Assembly (NCBI RefSeq): GCF_004571025.1
Contig: NZ_SPQT01000032.1
Span: 55,024-119,023, forward strand
Direction of reading: 5' to 3'
Source: Bradyrhizobium niftali
Lineage (GTDB): Bacteria; Pseudomonadota; Alphaproteobacteria; Rhizobiales; Xanthobacteraceae
DNA: 64,000 nucleotides
In this document: piece by piece, positions 26,301-35,340 of the stretch
Layout of the letters: every line of letters starts with the position of its first letter
How positions within the stretch are numbered: the stretch's first letter is position 1
Program-made: the position numbers and the translations under genes
Notes under the pieces: model-generated
Database searches by the model: none
Told to the model about the DNA's origin: nothing
What the model saw: only the letters and a program-made list of their open reading frames with translations

Positions 26301-27017
26301 TCAGTTCTCCCGGCTCGCGCTCTCCAACGCCTCGAGCAGATCGTCGATCTCCATGCGCTTGCGGAAATCGGGATCGACGAAGCGCGCCTTGACGATACCG
26401 TCGCGGCCGACCACGAAAACCGCCGGGATCGGCAGCATCCAGCCGTCATTGCCGTGGAATTTCGCCATGTCCTGATAGGACAACAGTCTCTGGATCTCGG
26501 CGCCGAGCCAGATCGCGAGATTGAGCGACAGCGCATAGCCATTGTCGAGATCGGTCAGGATCCGAAATGGCGCACCGGAATCAGCCTTGAGCTGCCGGGT
26601 ATATTCCTGCGTCTCCGGCATGATCGCAACGATCTGCGCACCCATCGCCTCGACGCGGTCCTGCGCCTGGACCACGGCGCGGACATTGAGCCGGCAATAG
26701 GGACACCAGTGGCCGCGGAAGAACATCACCACGACGGGGCCTTGCGCCAGCAGCGCGGGCAGCGTCACGAGACGCCCGCCCTCGTCAGGCAGCATGAATG
26801 GCGGCATCACATCGCCCGGACGCGGCGCGTTCTCCCCGCCGCCGTTCCCGTCCAATCGCGCCACCAGGCGATCGACCGCCTCGCCATAGGCCGGAAACAC
26901 CTGGCGGCTTGCGTCGGCATACGCGAGGAGCTGCTCGTTCAGCGTTCCCTCCATCTCGCGGCAGCGCTGGAAGGCAAGCCTGAGCTGCTCGGCATCAGCT
27001 GGTGAGAGAGACGTCAT
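26301..27017 (-). CDS. Peroxiredoxin-like (AhpC/TSA) protein
   Basis: 238 aa from ATG 27017 (CGGAG about 9 bases upstream); the longer frame to 27176 adds low-quality sequence. The thioredoxin-fold domain begins near residue 65 (PRPGDVMPPFMLPDEGGRLV) and carries the FFRGHWCPYCRLN motif, a CxxC that gives the peroxidatic Cys a resolving partner in cis. The N-terminal 60 residues are helical. It is predicted to reduce peroxides in the cytoplasm. It is convergent with the LysR gene. Confidence 0.88.
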   Translation of the reverse strand: MTSLSPADAEQLRLAFQRCREMEGTLNEQLLAYADASRQVFPAYGEAVDRLVARLDGNGGGENAPRPGDVMPPFMLPDEGGRLVTLPALLAQGPVVVMFFRGHWCPYCRLNVRAVVQAQDRVEAMGAQIVAIMPETQEYTRQLKADSGAPFRILTDLDNGYALSLNLAIWLGAEIQRLLSYQDMAKFHGNDGWMLPIPAVFVVGRDGIVKARFVDPDFRKRMEIDDLLEALESASREN

Positions 27018-27292
27018 CTTCCGCTCCGGCGTTCGAAGGACGAATATTAGGTTCCTGGTCCGGCCGCCCGCAAGGGGCGGCCGCCGCCAATCGGGCGCCC
27101 CACCATCGGACGCCGGATATCCCGAAAGCGGAAATGCCGATGCCCAATCGGTTCGATAGCCGCCGCGCATCAACATAGCACGGGGCTATCGAACCGAAAG
27201 CGAAACGGCATTTCACGACGGGCTCGCTCTCGACGAAGCTCCTGCCATAGCTGGCGACCAGCGAGGTTGCGGCCAACAGAGGAGACTTCCCC

Positions 27293-27775
27293 ATGTCTAG
27301 GCATCACATATTGTCGCGCGTAGACTTGTCCGGCCTTGCCGTTCTCGGCATGCTGACCTTTGCGGCGCAGCCGGCCTTTGCGGGCGAATGCCCCGCCGAC
27401 AAGATGAAGCCAAATGCGCATCAGATGGTCGATTACAAACCGGTCGGCGTCACCGACGTCACGCTCGGCGCCATCGACCTCGGCAAGCAGCCGGCGCATA
27501 TCGAGGGCCGCGAGCTGCGCTTCCGGAAGCTCACCATCGAACCCGGCGGCATCGTGCCCTGGCACAGCCACGACGATCGCCCTGCCCTGATCTTCGTGCA
27601 GCAGGGCGAGATCGTCGAATACGCCTCCAACTGCGTCGATCCGATCGTGCACAAGGCCGGCGACATCCGCCCCGAGGTATCAGGCACCTCGCATTGGTGG
27701 AAGAACCTCGGCAAGGAGACGGTCATTCTCTATGTCGGCGACGTCCGCAGGGATCCCAACGATCATCATATGTAA
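27293..27775 (+). CDS. Periplasmic cupin-domain protein
   Basis: 160 aa with a signal peptide ending near AQPAFA (about residue 29). The cupin core contains the metal-binding pattern PWHSHDDRPALIFVQQGE and a second His region at GTSHWWKNLG, so one divalent metal is probably held in the barrel. An AGAGGAG site precedes the ATG. It is followed by a repeat and an MFS gene in the same direction. Function unknown, possibly small-molecule binding or dioxygenase-like. Confidence 0.85.
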   Translation: MSRHHILSRVDLSGLAVLGMLTFAAQPAFAGECPADKMKPNAHQMVDYKPVGVTDVTLGAIDLGKQPAHIEGRELRFRKLTIEPGGIVPWHSHDDRPALIFVQQGEIVEYASNCVDPIVHKAGDIRPEVSGTSHWWKNLGKETVILYVGDVRRDPNDHHM

Positions 27776-27794
27776 CGGGCACCCAGAGTGAGCC

Positions 27795-27869
27795 GTCGTT
27801 CCGGGGCGCGAAGCGAACCCGGAATCTCGAGATTCCGGGTCTGGTGCTTGCGCACCAGCCCGGAATGAC
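27795..27869. repeat. Palindromic repeat with a perfect 24-bp core
   Basis: Contains the perfect 24-bp palindrome at 27817-27840 (ACCCGGAATCTC + reverse complement), a second hairpin CTGGTGC/GCACCAG and outer arms GTCGTTCCGGG / CCCGGAATGAC. A REP-type intergenic element between the cupin and MFS genes. Confidence 0.8.
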
Positions 27870-27890
27870 AGATCAACGGAGAGCCGAGCC

Positions 27891-29093
27891 ATGACCGATC
27901 TTTCCGCGTCGATCAAACCGACCGCGATGATGACGGATGAGCATTCCCCGGGCCTTGCGCTTCGTTCGCTCGTCATCGGCCTCACCGCCTTCCTGACCGT
28001 CGTCGATCTCTTCGCGACGCAGGCGATCCTGCCATCGCTGACGCGCCATTACGACGTCACGCCGGCAGCGATGGGCTTTGCTGTCAACGCCAGCACCTTC
28101 GGCATGGCGACGGCTAGCCTCGTCGTCGGCTTCTTCAGCCCGCGCATCAACCGGCGGACCGGCATTCTGCTCAGCCTCACACTGCTGGCGGTCCCCACGG
28201 GGCTGCTGGCGATCGCGCCCAATCTTGCGGTCTTCACCGCCTTGCGGATCGCGCAGGGCCTGTGCATGGCATCCGCCTTCGCGCTCACCCTCGCCTATCT
28301 CGGCGAGCAATGCAGCGCGGTGGACGCCGGCGGCGCGTTTGCCGCGTACATCACCGGCAATGTCGCCAGCAACCTTGTCGGCCGGCTGATCTCGGCGGCG
28401 GTCGCCGACGGCCTTGGCCTCGCCTGGAATTTCTATTTCTTCGCGACGCTCAACCTCGCCGGCGCGGCGCTGGTCTATTTCACCATCCGACGCGCGCAGC
28501 CGATGCACGCCATGACGCCGGCGGGCCTACCACTTGCCGCCATGATCGCGCATTGGCGCAATCCGCGGCTGCGCGCCGCCTACGGCATCGGCTTCTGCAT
28601 CCTGTTCGCCTTCATCGGCACGTTCACATTCGTCAATTTCGTGCTGGTCCGACCGCCGCTGTCGCTCGGCATGATGGATCTGGGCCTCGTCTATTTCGTC
28701 TTCCTGCCGTCGGTGGTCACGACGTTGCTCGCCGGCAGGGTGGCATCGCGGCTCGGGACGCGGCCGACGATATGGGGCTCGCTCGCTGTGGCCGGACTGG
28801 GTCTGCCGCTGATGCTGGCACCGCAACTGGGCGAAGTGCTCACCGGCATGGTTCTGGTTGGTGTCGGCACATTCTTCGCGCAGGCGGCCGCGACCGGTTT
28901 CGTCGGGCAAGCCGCCACCGACAACCGCGGCGTCGCCAGCGGGACCTATCTTGCCTGTTACTTCTTTGGCGGGCTCGTCGGCACGGCCGTGCTCGGGCGG
29001 CTGTTCGACAGTTTCGGCTGGCACGCCTGCGTCGCCGGTGTCGGCGTGGCCCTCGCGGCCGCGGCCATGCTCACATTCGCCCTGAAGCGCTAG
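27891..29093 (+). CDS. MFS transporter
   Basis: 400 aa with about 12 hydrophobic segments (first at 25-45) and the MFS loop pattern GFFSPRINRRTG between helices 2 and 3. It resembles the drug-resistance/sugar-efflux MFS branch (YnfM-like): FLTVVDLFATQAILPSLTRH at the start, then ASNLVGRLISAAVADGLG mid-protein. The substrate is not predictable. GGAGAG lies upstream of the ATG. Its TAG stop overlaps the stop codon of the convergent ccoS gene (shared CTAG at 29090-29093). Confidence 0.9.
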   Translation: MTDLSASIKPTAMMTDEHSPGLALRSLVIGLTAFLTVVDLFATQAILPSLTRHYDVTPAAMGFAVNASTFGMATASLVVGFFSPRINRRTGILLSLTLLAVPTGLLAIAPNLAVFTALRIAQGLCMASAFALTLAYLGEQCSAVDAGGAFAAYITGNVASNLVGRLISAAVADGLGLAWNFYFFATLNLAGAALVYFTIRRAQPMHAMTPAGLPLAAMIAHWRNPRLRAAYGIGFCILFAFIGTFTFVNFVLVRPPLSLGMMDLGLVYFVFLPSVVTTLLAGRVASRLGTRPTIWGSLAVAGLGLPLMLAPQLGEVLTGMVLVGVGTFFAQAAATGFVGQAATDNRGVASGTYLACYFFGGLVGTAVLGRLFDSFGWHACVAGVGVALAAAAMLTFALKR

Positions 29094-29257
29094 CGCTTGA
29101 CCGGGGCTTCCTGCGGCGGTTCGTCGTCGGCGATCGCGCGCCAGGCGGCGCCGTCGAGATCGTCGTACTGGCCGCTTCTGAGCGACCAGAGGAAGGCGAC
29201 GAGGCCGGCGCCTCCCAACATCAGCGCCAGCGGGACCAGGATGACCAGGATTTCCAT
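29090..29257 (-). CDS. fixS: cbb3 oxidase maturation protein CcoS/FixS
   Basis: 55-residue single-span membrane protein: MEILVILVPLALMLGGAGLV followed by AFLWSLRSGQYDDLDGAAWR, the characteristic CcoS GQ(Y/F)DDLxG motif just after the helix. CcoS is needed for haem/copper maturation of cbb3-type oxidase. Its ATG (29257) overlaps the fixI stop (TGATG), so it is translationally coupled. It ends tail to tail with the MFS gene, sharing the bases CTAG. Confidence 0.93.
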   Translation of the reverse strand: MEILVILVPLALMLGGAGLVAFLWSLRSGQYDDLDGAAWRAIADDEPPQEAPVKR

Positions 29258-31446
29258 CACACGATCTCCCGCGAGGCGCTGCGTGCGCGCAGCGAATTCA
29301 GCATGACCAGGATCGACGATCCGCTCATGGCGGCGGCGGCAATCAGGGGCGTCACGACGCCGCTGATCGCAACCGGCACCGCGAGGACGTTATAGCCGAT
29401 GGCAAGCCAGAGGTTCTGCCGCATCAGGTGCAGCGCCTTGCGCGCGGAATCGATCGCGGCGACGACGGGCGCCAGCGGCCGGCCGAGGAAGACGAGATCG
29501 GCGGTGGCCTGGCTGAGATGCGCGGCCGAGATCGGCGACATCGAGACATGGGCTGCCGCCAGCGAGGGCGCATCGTTCATGCCGTCGCCGACCATCAGCA
29601 CTCTTGCACCGCGCCGCTTCAATTCCTCGATTCGCGCGATCTTGTCGGCCGGCGTGACGCCGGCGCGCCATTCGGGAATGGAGAGCGCGTGGGCCGCGGC
29701 CTTCACCGCCGGCTCGCGGTCGCCGGAGAGGATCTCGATGCCGATGCCCCGCGCCTTCAGCGCCGCGATCACGGCCTGGGCGTCCGGACGCAGGCCCTGA
29801 CGCACCGAGAGGATGAATTTTTCGGCTCCCTTGCTGAAAGCCACGACCGACGCTTCAGGATCGAGCGTGGCGCCGCCGACCAGCGCCTCGGCGCCGCAGA
29901 AGGACGGACGGCCAAGGCGGATCTCGATGCCGTCGGCGACTGCGCGCACGCCCTGCCCGGCCTCCTCGACCGCACCGACGATCGGCGACCTGGCGCCGGC
30001 GGCCTGTGCCACCGCGGCGGCGACCGGATGATGGCTCGACAGCGCGAGCCGCCCGGCCAGTTCGAAGATGTCGGCGGGAATGTCAGCCGCGTTCATCACT
30101 TCGAGATCGGGCAGCGTCAGCGTGCCGGTCTTGTCGAAGATGACGTGGTCGGCTTCCGCCAGCCGCTCGATCGCATCGCCGGAATTGAGCAGCACGCCGG
30201 ACTTGAACATCGCGCCCGAGGCCACCGTCTGCACCGTCGGAATCGCAAGCCCGAGCGCGCAGGGACAGGTGATGATCAGCACCGCAACGCCGGTGACGAT
30301 CGCATCATGCCAGGACGCACCCGCGATGACCCAACCCAAAATGGTGATGAGCGCGGTCGCATGCACCACCGGCGCGTAGAGCCGCGAGGCGCGGTCGGAG
30401 AGCCGCATGTAGCGCGAGCGTGCCTGGAGCGCGTTGTCGAGCAGCCGCGTGATCTCGGCGAGCAGCGTTGCTTCGGAAGCCGCCGAAACGCGCACCCGCA
30501 GCGTGCCAGAGATGTTCATGGAGCCGGCATAGACCGGCGTGCCCTGCTCGGCCGTGACATAGAGCGTCTCGCCGGTGATCAGGCTCTGGTCGATCTCGGA
30601 ACGCCCCTCGATCACGGTGCCGTCGACCGCACAACGCTCACCGGGCCGCAGCAGCACGACGTCGCCAGGATTGATCGCGGCGACGGGCACTTGTGAAATC
30701 TCGTCAGGCCCGACGAACCTGGCCGCCGTCTCCGCCTTCAGCGCGGCGAGATTGCCGGCGACCGCACGCGTCCGCCGCCGCATGTTCTGGTCGAGGAAGC
30801 GGCCGACCAGCAGGAACGTCAGCAGCATGATCGCCGCGTCGAAATAGGCGTGCTCGGCATGGTGGATGGTTTCGACCACGGACATGCCGAGCGCGAGGAT
30901 CACGCCGATCGAGATCGGCACGTCCATGTTGGTGGTCTTGTTCGACAGCGCGCGCCAGGCGGAGCGGAAGAACGGCTGGCCGGCATAGGCGGCCGCCGGC
31001 AGCGCGATCAGGGCCGACAGCCAGTGGAAGAAGTCGCGCTGCTCGGGCAGCATGTCCGAGACGTTGCCCGACCATACCGGGATCGACAGCATCATCACGT
31101 TCATGGTGGCGAACGCCGCAACCCCGAGGCAGCGCAGCAGGAAACGGGATTCGGCGACCTCCGCCACTTCCGCGCTCTCGGTCTCGAACGGATAGGCCTT
31201 GTAGCCGAGCTCTTCGAGCCGGTCGATGAAACGGCTCGGGTCGAGCGTGCCCGCTTTCCATTCCAGCGCGACGCGGCGGTCGGTGAGGTTCACGCGCGCC
31301 AGCGTGACGTCGGGGATGACGGACAATCCGCGCTCGATCTTGGCCATGCAGCCGGCGCAGTGAACGCCTTCGACCGCGAGATCGATGTGCTTGATACCCT
31401 CGCCCGCGCTCCGGACGTAGTGCGAGAAATCCCGCGTGACGTGCAT
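29257..31446 (-). CDS. fixI: P1B-type copper-transporting ATPase FixI/CcoI
   Basis: 729 aa from ATG 31446 (AAGGA upstream; 11 bp after the fixH stop), the size of known FixI. The N-terminal heavy-metal domain has GVHCAGCMAKIERG; eight membrane segments are expected, with the CPC ion motif in IITCPCALGLAIP. The phosphorylation site is DKTGTLT and the hinge MVGDGMNDAPSLAAAH. It supplies copper to the CuB centre of the cbb3 oxidase. Third gene of fixGHIS, with a FixK box upstream of fixG. Confidence 0.96.
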   Translation of the reverse strand: MHVTRDFSHYVRSAGEGIKHIDLAVEGVHCAGCMAKIERGLSVIPDVTLARVNLTDRRVALEWKAGTLDPSRFIDRLEELGYKAYPFETESAEVAEVAESRFLLRCLGVAAFATMNVMMLSIPVWSGNVSDMLPEQRDFFHWLSALIALPAAAYAGQPFFRSAWRALSNKTTNMDVPISIGVILALGMSVVETIHHAEHAYFDAAIMLLTFLLVGRFLDQNMRRRTRAVAGNLAALKAETAARFVGPDEISQVPVAAINPGDVVLLRPGERCAVDGTVIEGRSEIDQSLITGETLYVTAEQGTPVYAGSMNISGTLRVRVSAASEATLLAEITRLLDNALQARSRYMRLSDRASRLYAPVVHATALITILGWVIAGASWHDAIVTGVAVLIITCPCALGLAIPTVQTVASGAMFKSGVLLNSGDAIERLAEADHVIFDKTGTLTLPDLEVMNAADIPADIFELAGRLALSSHHPVAAAVAQAAGARSPIVGAVEEAGQGVRAVADGIEIRLGRPSFCGAEALVGGATLDPEASVVAFSKGAEKFILSVRQGLRPDAQAVIAALKARGIGIEILSGDREPAVKAAAHALSIPEWRAGVTPADKIARIEELKRRGARVLMVGDGMNDAPSLAAAHVSMSPISAAHLSQATADLVFLGRPLAPVVAAIDSARKALHLMRQNLWLAIGYNVLAVPVAISGVVTPLIAAAAMSGSSILVMLNSLRARSASREIV

Positions 31447-31457
31447 GACGAAGTCCT

Positions 31458-31943
31458 TCAATTCAGGATCACGCGATTGCGCGACAGGAACACGCGCGTG
31501 CCGCGCGCTTCGCCTTCGATCACGAGATCCCACTGGCCCGGTGCAACGGCAGCGGCACTGCCGCGATAGATGCCTATGCCGGCCTCGGAGAGTTCGACCG
31601 CGAGATCAGCGCGCTTGTCGGTCGGACGCTCCAGGCGCCCGCCGAATTTCAGGCCGCTCATCGGCTGGCCGCTGGCATCGCGTGCCTCAACCTGAAGCAC
31701 GGCGCCACCATCGGTACTGCGCTCGATATGGGCGTTGACCTTCCATTTACGTGCGGCCTGGTCCTGCGCCGCCGAGATCTCGCGATCATAGGTGAGACCC
31801 GCGGCATAGGGGCTGTCGACGTCGGTGCCTGGCAGCGTCGCGATCGCGAGCTTCATCATGGTCATGTTGACGCCGATCACGACGCCGAAGAAGGCGACCA
31901 GCATCAGGAAGACTTTTGTTCCGGTCAGCGGCTTGGACGCCAT
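31458..31943 (-). CDS. fixH: cbb3 oxidase assembly protein FixH/CcoH
   Basis: 161 aa: one N-terminal membrane anchor (about residues 10-32, VFLMLVAFFGVVIGVNMTMM) and a periplasmic domain containing AGLTYDREISAAQDQAARKW, the YD-containing motif of FixH. The C-terminal half is immunoglobulin-like. CcoH is thought to stabilise assembling CcoNOQP complexes. AGGAG precedes the ATG; the gene lies 15 bp after fixG and 11 bp before fixI. Confidence 0.94.
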   Translation of the reverse strand: MASKPLTGTKVFLMLVAFFGVVIGVNMTMMKLAIATLPGTDVDSPYAAGLTYDREISAAQDQAARKWKVNAHIERSTDGGAVLQVEARDASGQPMSGLKFGGRLERPTDKRADLAVELSEAGIGIYRGSAAAVAPGQWDLVIEGEARGTRVFLSRNRVILN

Positions 31944-31958
31944 GGCTGTCTCCTGATC

Positions 31959-33425
31959 CTAGGGCGCGACGAAATTGTCGGTGGCGGACGCGACCTCGCC
32001 GAGCCCGATATCGGTGACGTGGAAGTGAACCGGGATCGACTTCTCCGGATTGCCTTCCGCCGGCGCGGTGACGAGCAGGCGCAGCTCGCTGGTGGAGTCG
32101 CGGGGGATCACGATCATCGGCCTATCAGGCGTCACCGCATCGATGCCGATGACGTGAACCGTCAAATTGGCCGGACCGTTCGCGTCGATCGCGATGACGC
32201 GGTCGTAGCCGCTCTTGTTGAGCAGCCGAACCGTGTAGGCGTTGCGGATCGAGCCGTCGCTGAGCTTGACCGCGACCGGATTGCGGTCATGCAGCACGTT
32301 GACGTCGAGCAGGCTGCGGGTCGCGAGCGTATAGATCATGAAGCCACCGACGGCCGCGATGATCGCGCTGTAGACCACGGTGCGGGCCCGGACGATCCGG
32401 TAGATCGGCGCCTTGCCTTCCTGGCGGCGATGGATGTTGATGTCGTTGTCATAGCCGATCAGCCGCTTCGGCCGGCCGATCTTGGCCATCACGTTGTCGC
32501 AGGCGTCGATGCAGAGCCCGCACTGGATGCATTCCATCTGCGGTCCGTTGCGGATGTCGATGCCGGTCGGGCAAACCGCGACGCACTGGTAGCAATCGAC
32601 GCAATCGCCGACCTGCTCGCCGAGCGCGCGCAGCTCGGCCGCCTTCTTGACCGAGGTGCGCTTCTCGCCGCGGTCGTAACGGTAGGTGACGTTGAGCGCC
32701 CATTCGTCGGTGAGCGCGGCCTGGATCCGCGGCCACGGGCACATGTAAGTGCAGACCTGCTCGCGCATGTAGCCGGCGAGCAAATAGGTCGTCGCGGTGA
32801 GGATGCCGATCCAGACATAGGCGATCATCGGCCCCTGGAAGGTCACGAGCTCCTTCACCAGGGTCGGCGCGTCGTTGAAGTAGAGCACCCAGGCACCGCC
32901 GGTCCACCAGGCGATCAGCAGCCAGATCGAATGCTTGAGCACGATCTCGGAGATGCGCTCGAGCTTCATCGGGTCGGACGATTTGTCCTTCTTCATCCGC
33001 TCGCGGCGGTCGCCCTCGATCAGGCGTTCGACGGCATAGAACAGGTCGGTCCAGACGGTCTGCGGACAGAGATAGCCGCACCAGATCCGGCCGCCGATGG
33101 AGTTCATCAGGAACAGCGCGACCGCGGCGACGATCAACAGGCCGGTGAAGTAGTAGACCTCCTGCGGCCACAGCTCGATGAAGAAGAAATAGAAGCGGCT
33201 GTTGGGCAGATCGATCAGCACCGCCTGGCTCGGCGCGCCAAGGCCGCGATTCCAGCGCACGAAGGGCAGGAAGTAGTAAACGCCGAGGCAGAACGCCATC
33301 AGGCCCCATTTGATCCGGCGAAACGTGCCGGAGACGCTCTGGGGATAGACCTTCGTCCGGGCTGCGTAGAGGGGCCCGACGTCATCGTCCGATGTGAGGT
33401 CTTTCGGGTTCACGGTCTTGTTCAT
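31959..33425 (-). CDS. fixG: Cytochrome c oxidase accessory protein FixG/CcoG (ferredoxin-like)
   Basis: 488 aa from ATG 33425; a GTG one codon upstream is also possible. Hydrophobic segments lie near 38-55, 88-112, 160-180, 195-215 and 340-360. Two 4Fe-4S clusters are bound by CVDCYQCVAVCP and CIQCGLCIDACD (about 265-310), and CxxxCP-type pairs occur in WCGYLCPQTVW and CTYMCPWPR. A C-terminal periplasmic Ig-like domain follows. CcoG is implicated in copper reduction for oxidase assembly. First gene of fixGHIS, with its own FixK box. Confidence 0.95.
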   Translation of the reverse strand: MNKTVNPKDLTSDDDVGPLYAARTKVYPQSVSGTFRRIKWGLMAFCLGVYYFLPFVRWNRGLGAPSQAVLIDLPNSRFYFFFIELWPQEVYYFTGLLIVAAVALFLMNSIGGRIWCGYLCPQTVWTDLFYAVERLIEGDRRERMKKDKSSDPMKLERISEIVLKHSIWLLIAWWTGGAWVLYFNDAPTLVKELVTFQGPMIAYVWIGILTATTYLLAGYMREQVCTYMCPWPRIQAALTDEWALNVTYRYDRGEKRTSVKKAAELRALGEQVGDCVDCYQCVAVCPTGIDIRNGPQMECIQCGLCIDACDNVMAKIGRPKRLIGYDNDINIHRRQEGKAPIYRIVRARTVVYSAIIAAVGGFMIYTLATRSLLDVNVLHDRNPVAVKLSDGSIRNAYTVRLLNKSGYDRVIAIDANGPANLTVHVIGIDAVTPDRPMIVIPRDSTSELRLLVTAPAEGNPEKSIPVHFHVTDIGLGEVASATDNFVAP

Positions 33426-33482
33426 CACCTGAAACTTCTCGAGGGGGTGCGATTGAACCTAGACCCGACGTCGCTGCTTCAG

Positions 33483-33496
33483 TTGATCCAGCTCAA
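33483..33496 (-). promoter_or_regulatory. FixK box upstream of fixG (perfect TTGA-N6-TCAA)
   Basis: TTGATCCAGCTCAA matches the FNR/FixK half-sites exactly. Its centre is 64.5 bases upstream of the fixG ATG at 33425, the same distance as the box before fixN, which supports that start codon and a class II activated promoter for fixGHIS. The TCAA half-site overlaps the stem of the hairpin that follows fixP. Confidence 0.85.
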
Positions 33497-33525
33497 ACGG
33501 GGGCACTTTTGTTCACCCCCGTTTG
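33494..33525 (-). terminator. Hairpin after fixP
   Basis: Ten-bp perfect stem (CAAACGGGGG / CCCCCGTTTG) with a 12-nt loop, starting 11 bases after the fixP stop on the minus strand. It has only three Ts after the stem, so termination is likely partial, and it overlaps the fixG FixK box by a few bases. Confidence 0.55.
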
Positions 33526-33536
33526 CTGGCGATCAG

Positions 33537-34409
33537 CTATTTTCCACCGCCCAGCGAGTGGACGTAGACCGCCATCGCCTTGATGGTGGCGGGATCGAGC
33601 CGCCCTTCCCAGGCCGGCATGACGCCGGCGCGGCCCTGGCTGATGGTCTCGATCAGGGCGGCCTCGTCCGAGCCATAGAGCCAGATCTTGTCGGTCAGAT
33701 CAGGCGCGCCCATCTCCAGGTTGCCCTTGCCGCCATCACCGTGGCAGGCGACGCAATTCTCGACGAAGATCTTCTCGCCCTTGGCCTTGTCGTAGCCCGC
33801 CCGGGTCGGCAGCCCCGACAGCGACCGCACGTAATTGGCGACCGTGACGATCTCGTCGCCCTTCAGCACGCCGTCCTTGCCGAAGGCGAGCATCTGGCCC
33901 TCGTGCGTCTTGGCATGACCGGAGCGTACGCCGAACTGGATGGTCTGCATGATCTGGTCGAGCGTGCCGCCCCACAGCCAGTCGTCGTCGTTCAGGTTCG
34001 GGAAGCCCTTGGCGCCGGCACCGCCGGAGCCGTGGCACGGCGCGCAATTGTCGCCGAACACGGTCTTGCCCTTGGCGCGCGCAAGCGCCAGCAGGGCCGG
34101 ATCCTTCTCGATGTCTGCGAGCGGCGCCGCCGCCAACGCCGCCATCTTCTCACCGCGGAGCGCCTCGAGATTGGCGAGCTCTACTGCGAGGCTGGCGCGC
34201 GTCGAGTAGCCGAGCAGCCCGGTCGTATTGCTCGAAATCAGCGGCCAGGCCGGATAGACGATCCAGTAGCCGATCGACCAGATGATGGTGAGATAGAAGC
34301 TGATCACCCACCAGCGCGGCAGCGGCGTGTTGAGCTCCTTGATGCCGTCCCACTCATGTCCGGTCGTCGTCTTGCCGGAAACAGAATCGAATTCGCTATG
34401 ATCGGTCAT
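33537..34409 (-). CDS. fixP: cbb3 oxidase subunit III, di-haem cytochrome c FixP/CcoP
   Basis: 290 aa. An N-terminal membrane anchor (WWVISFYLTIIWSIGYWIVY, about residues 33-55) precedes two periplasmic cytochrome c domains with haem motifs CAPCH and CVACH, each followed by its Met ligand region (HAKTHEGQMLAFG; GRAGVMPAWEGRL). It passes electrons from the bc1 complex/soluble cytochrome c to FixO and FixN. GGAGGAG, which overlaps the end of fixQ, serves as its ribosome-binding site. Confidence 0.97.
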   Translation of the reverse strand: MTDHSEFDSVSGKTTTGHEWDGIKELNTPLPRWWVISFYLTIIWSIGYWIVYPAWPLISSNTTGLLGYSTRASLAVELANLEALRGEKMAALAAAPLADIEKDPALLALARAKGKTVFGDNCAPCHGSGGAGAKGFPNLNDDDWLWGGTLDQIMQTIQFGVRSGHAKTHEGQMLAFGKDGVLKGDEIVTVANYVRSLSGLPTRAGYDKAKGEKIFVENCVACHGDGGKGNLEMGAPDLTDKIWLYGSDEAALIETISQGRAGVMPAWEGRLDPATIKAMAVYVHSLGGGK

Positions 34410-34415
34410 GGTCTC

Positions 34416-34580
34416 TCACTCCTCCCGCAACGGCAGGTGTGCTGCTTCGTCGAACGCAGCCTTGTTACGGGGCCAAAATGCGTAGGCGATGATCGCGAGA
34501 AAGATCGCGACGAACACCGGCGTCCAGATCGTGGTCACGAGACCGGACGCGAGATTGTCGAGTGTCAGGATGGCTTTCAT
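34416..34580 (-). CDS. fixQ: cbb3 oxidase subunit FixQ/CcoQ
   Basis: 54-residue protein read from ATG 34580: MKAILTLDNLASGLVTTIWT, then PVFVAIFLAIIAYAFWPRNK, then a short acidic tail AAFDEAAHLPLREE. One membrane helix followed by the FWPRNK motif is typical of CcoQ, which stabilises the oxidase. It lies 13 bp after fixO and 6 bp before fixP. Confidence 0.95.
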   Translation of the reverse strand: MKAILTLDNLASGLVTTIWTPVFVAIFLAIIAYAFWPRNKAAFDEAAHLPLREE

Positions 34581-34593
34581 CGTTGATGCCTTC

Positions 34594-35328
34594 TCAGCGA
34601 AGATTGGCTTTCTCGTTGTAGATCTTGAAGTCGACCAGCGTGCCGAGCATCTGCAGGTACGCGATCAGCGCGTCCATCTCGGTCGGCGTACCGGTCTTGC
34701 CGTCGAAGTTGCGCACGACGGCCTTGGCGTAGCGCTTGCTGAAGGCGTCGGAGCCGGCATTGTCCGGATCGGCCTGGGCCTTCAGATCGGCGCCCGCGTT
34801 GGCGATCTGGTCGTCCGTGTAGGGCACGCCGACGGTCCGGAGCGTACGCATGTGGTCGGCGATCGTGTCCGGATCCACTTCGGTTGCGCTGAGGAACGGA
34901 TAGCCCGGCATCACCGACTGCGGCACGATCGCGCGCGGGTTGGTCAGATGGGTGACGTGCCAGTCGTCAGAATACTTGGCGCCGACGCGGGCAAGGTCCG
35001 GACCGGTGCGCTTCGAGCCCCACTGGAACGGATGGTCGAACATGCTCTCGGCGGCCAGCGAGAAGTGGCCGTAGCGCTCGACCTCGTCGCGCAGCGGCCG
35101 GATCATCTGCGAATGGCAGAGATAACAGCCCTCGCGGACGTAGACGTTGCGGCCCGCGAGCTCCAGCGGTGTGTACGGCCTGACGCCGTCGACCGCCTCG
35201 ATCGTGCTCTTGAGGTAGAACAGCGGGGTGATCTCGACGAGGCCGCCGATCGCGATCACCAGCAGGATGCCGACGATCAGGATGATCGAGTTCTTTTCGA
35301 AGACTTGGTGACGTGTCCAGAACGACAT
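34594..35328 (-). CDS. fixO: cbb3 oxidase subunit II, mono-haem cytochrome c FixO/CcoO
   Basis: 244 aa: N-terminal anchor (about residues 13-33, NSIILIVGILLVIAIGGLVE) and a periplasmic cytochrome c domain with the haem motif REGCYLCHSQMIRPL and the axial Met in VMPGYPFL. It receives electrons from FixP. GAGGAG lies 8 bases upstream of the ATG. It follows fixN by 12 bp. Confidence 0.97.
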   Translation of the reverse strand: MSFWTRHQVFEKNSIILIVGILLVIAIGGLVEITPLFYLKSTIEAVDGVRPYTPLELAGRNVYVREGCYLCHSQMIRPLRDEVERYGHFSLAAESMFDHPFQWGSKRTGPDLARVGAKYSDDWHVTHLTNPRAIVPQSVMPGYPFLSATEVDPDTIADHMRTLRTVGVPYTDDQIANAGADLKAQADPDNAGSDAFSKRYAKAVVRNFDGKTGTPTEMDALIAYLQMLGTLVDFKIYNEKANLR

Positions 35329-35340
35329 TGCTTGAGCTCC

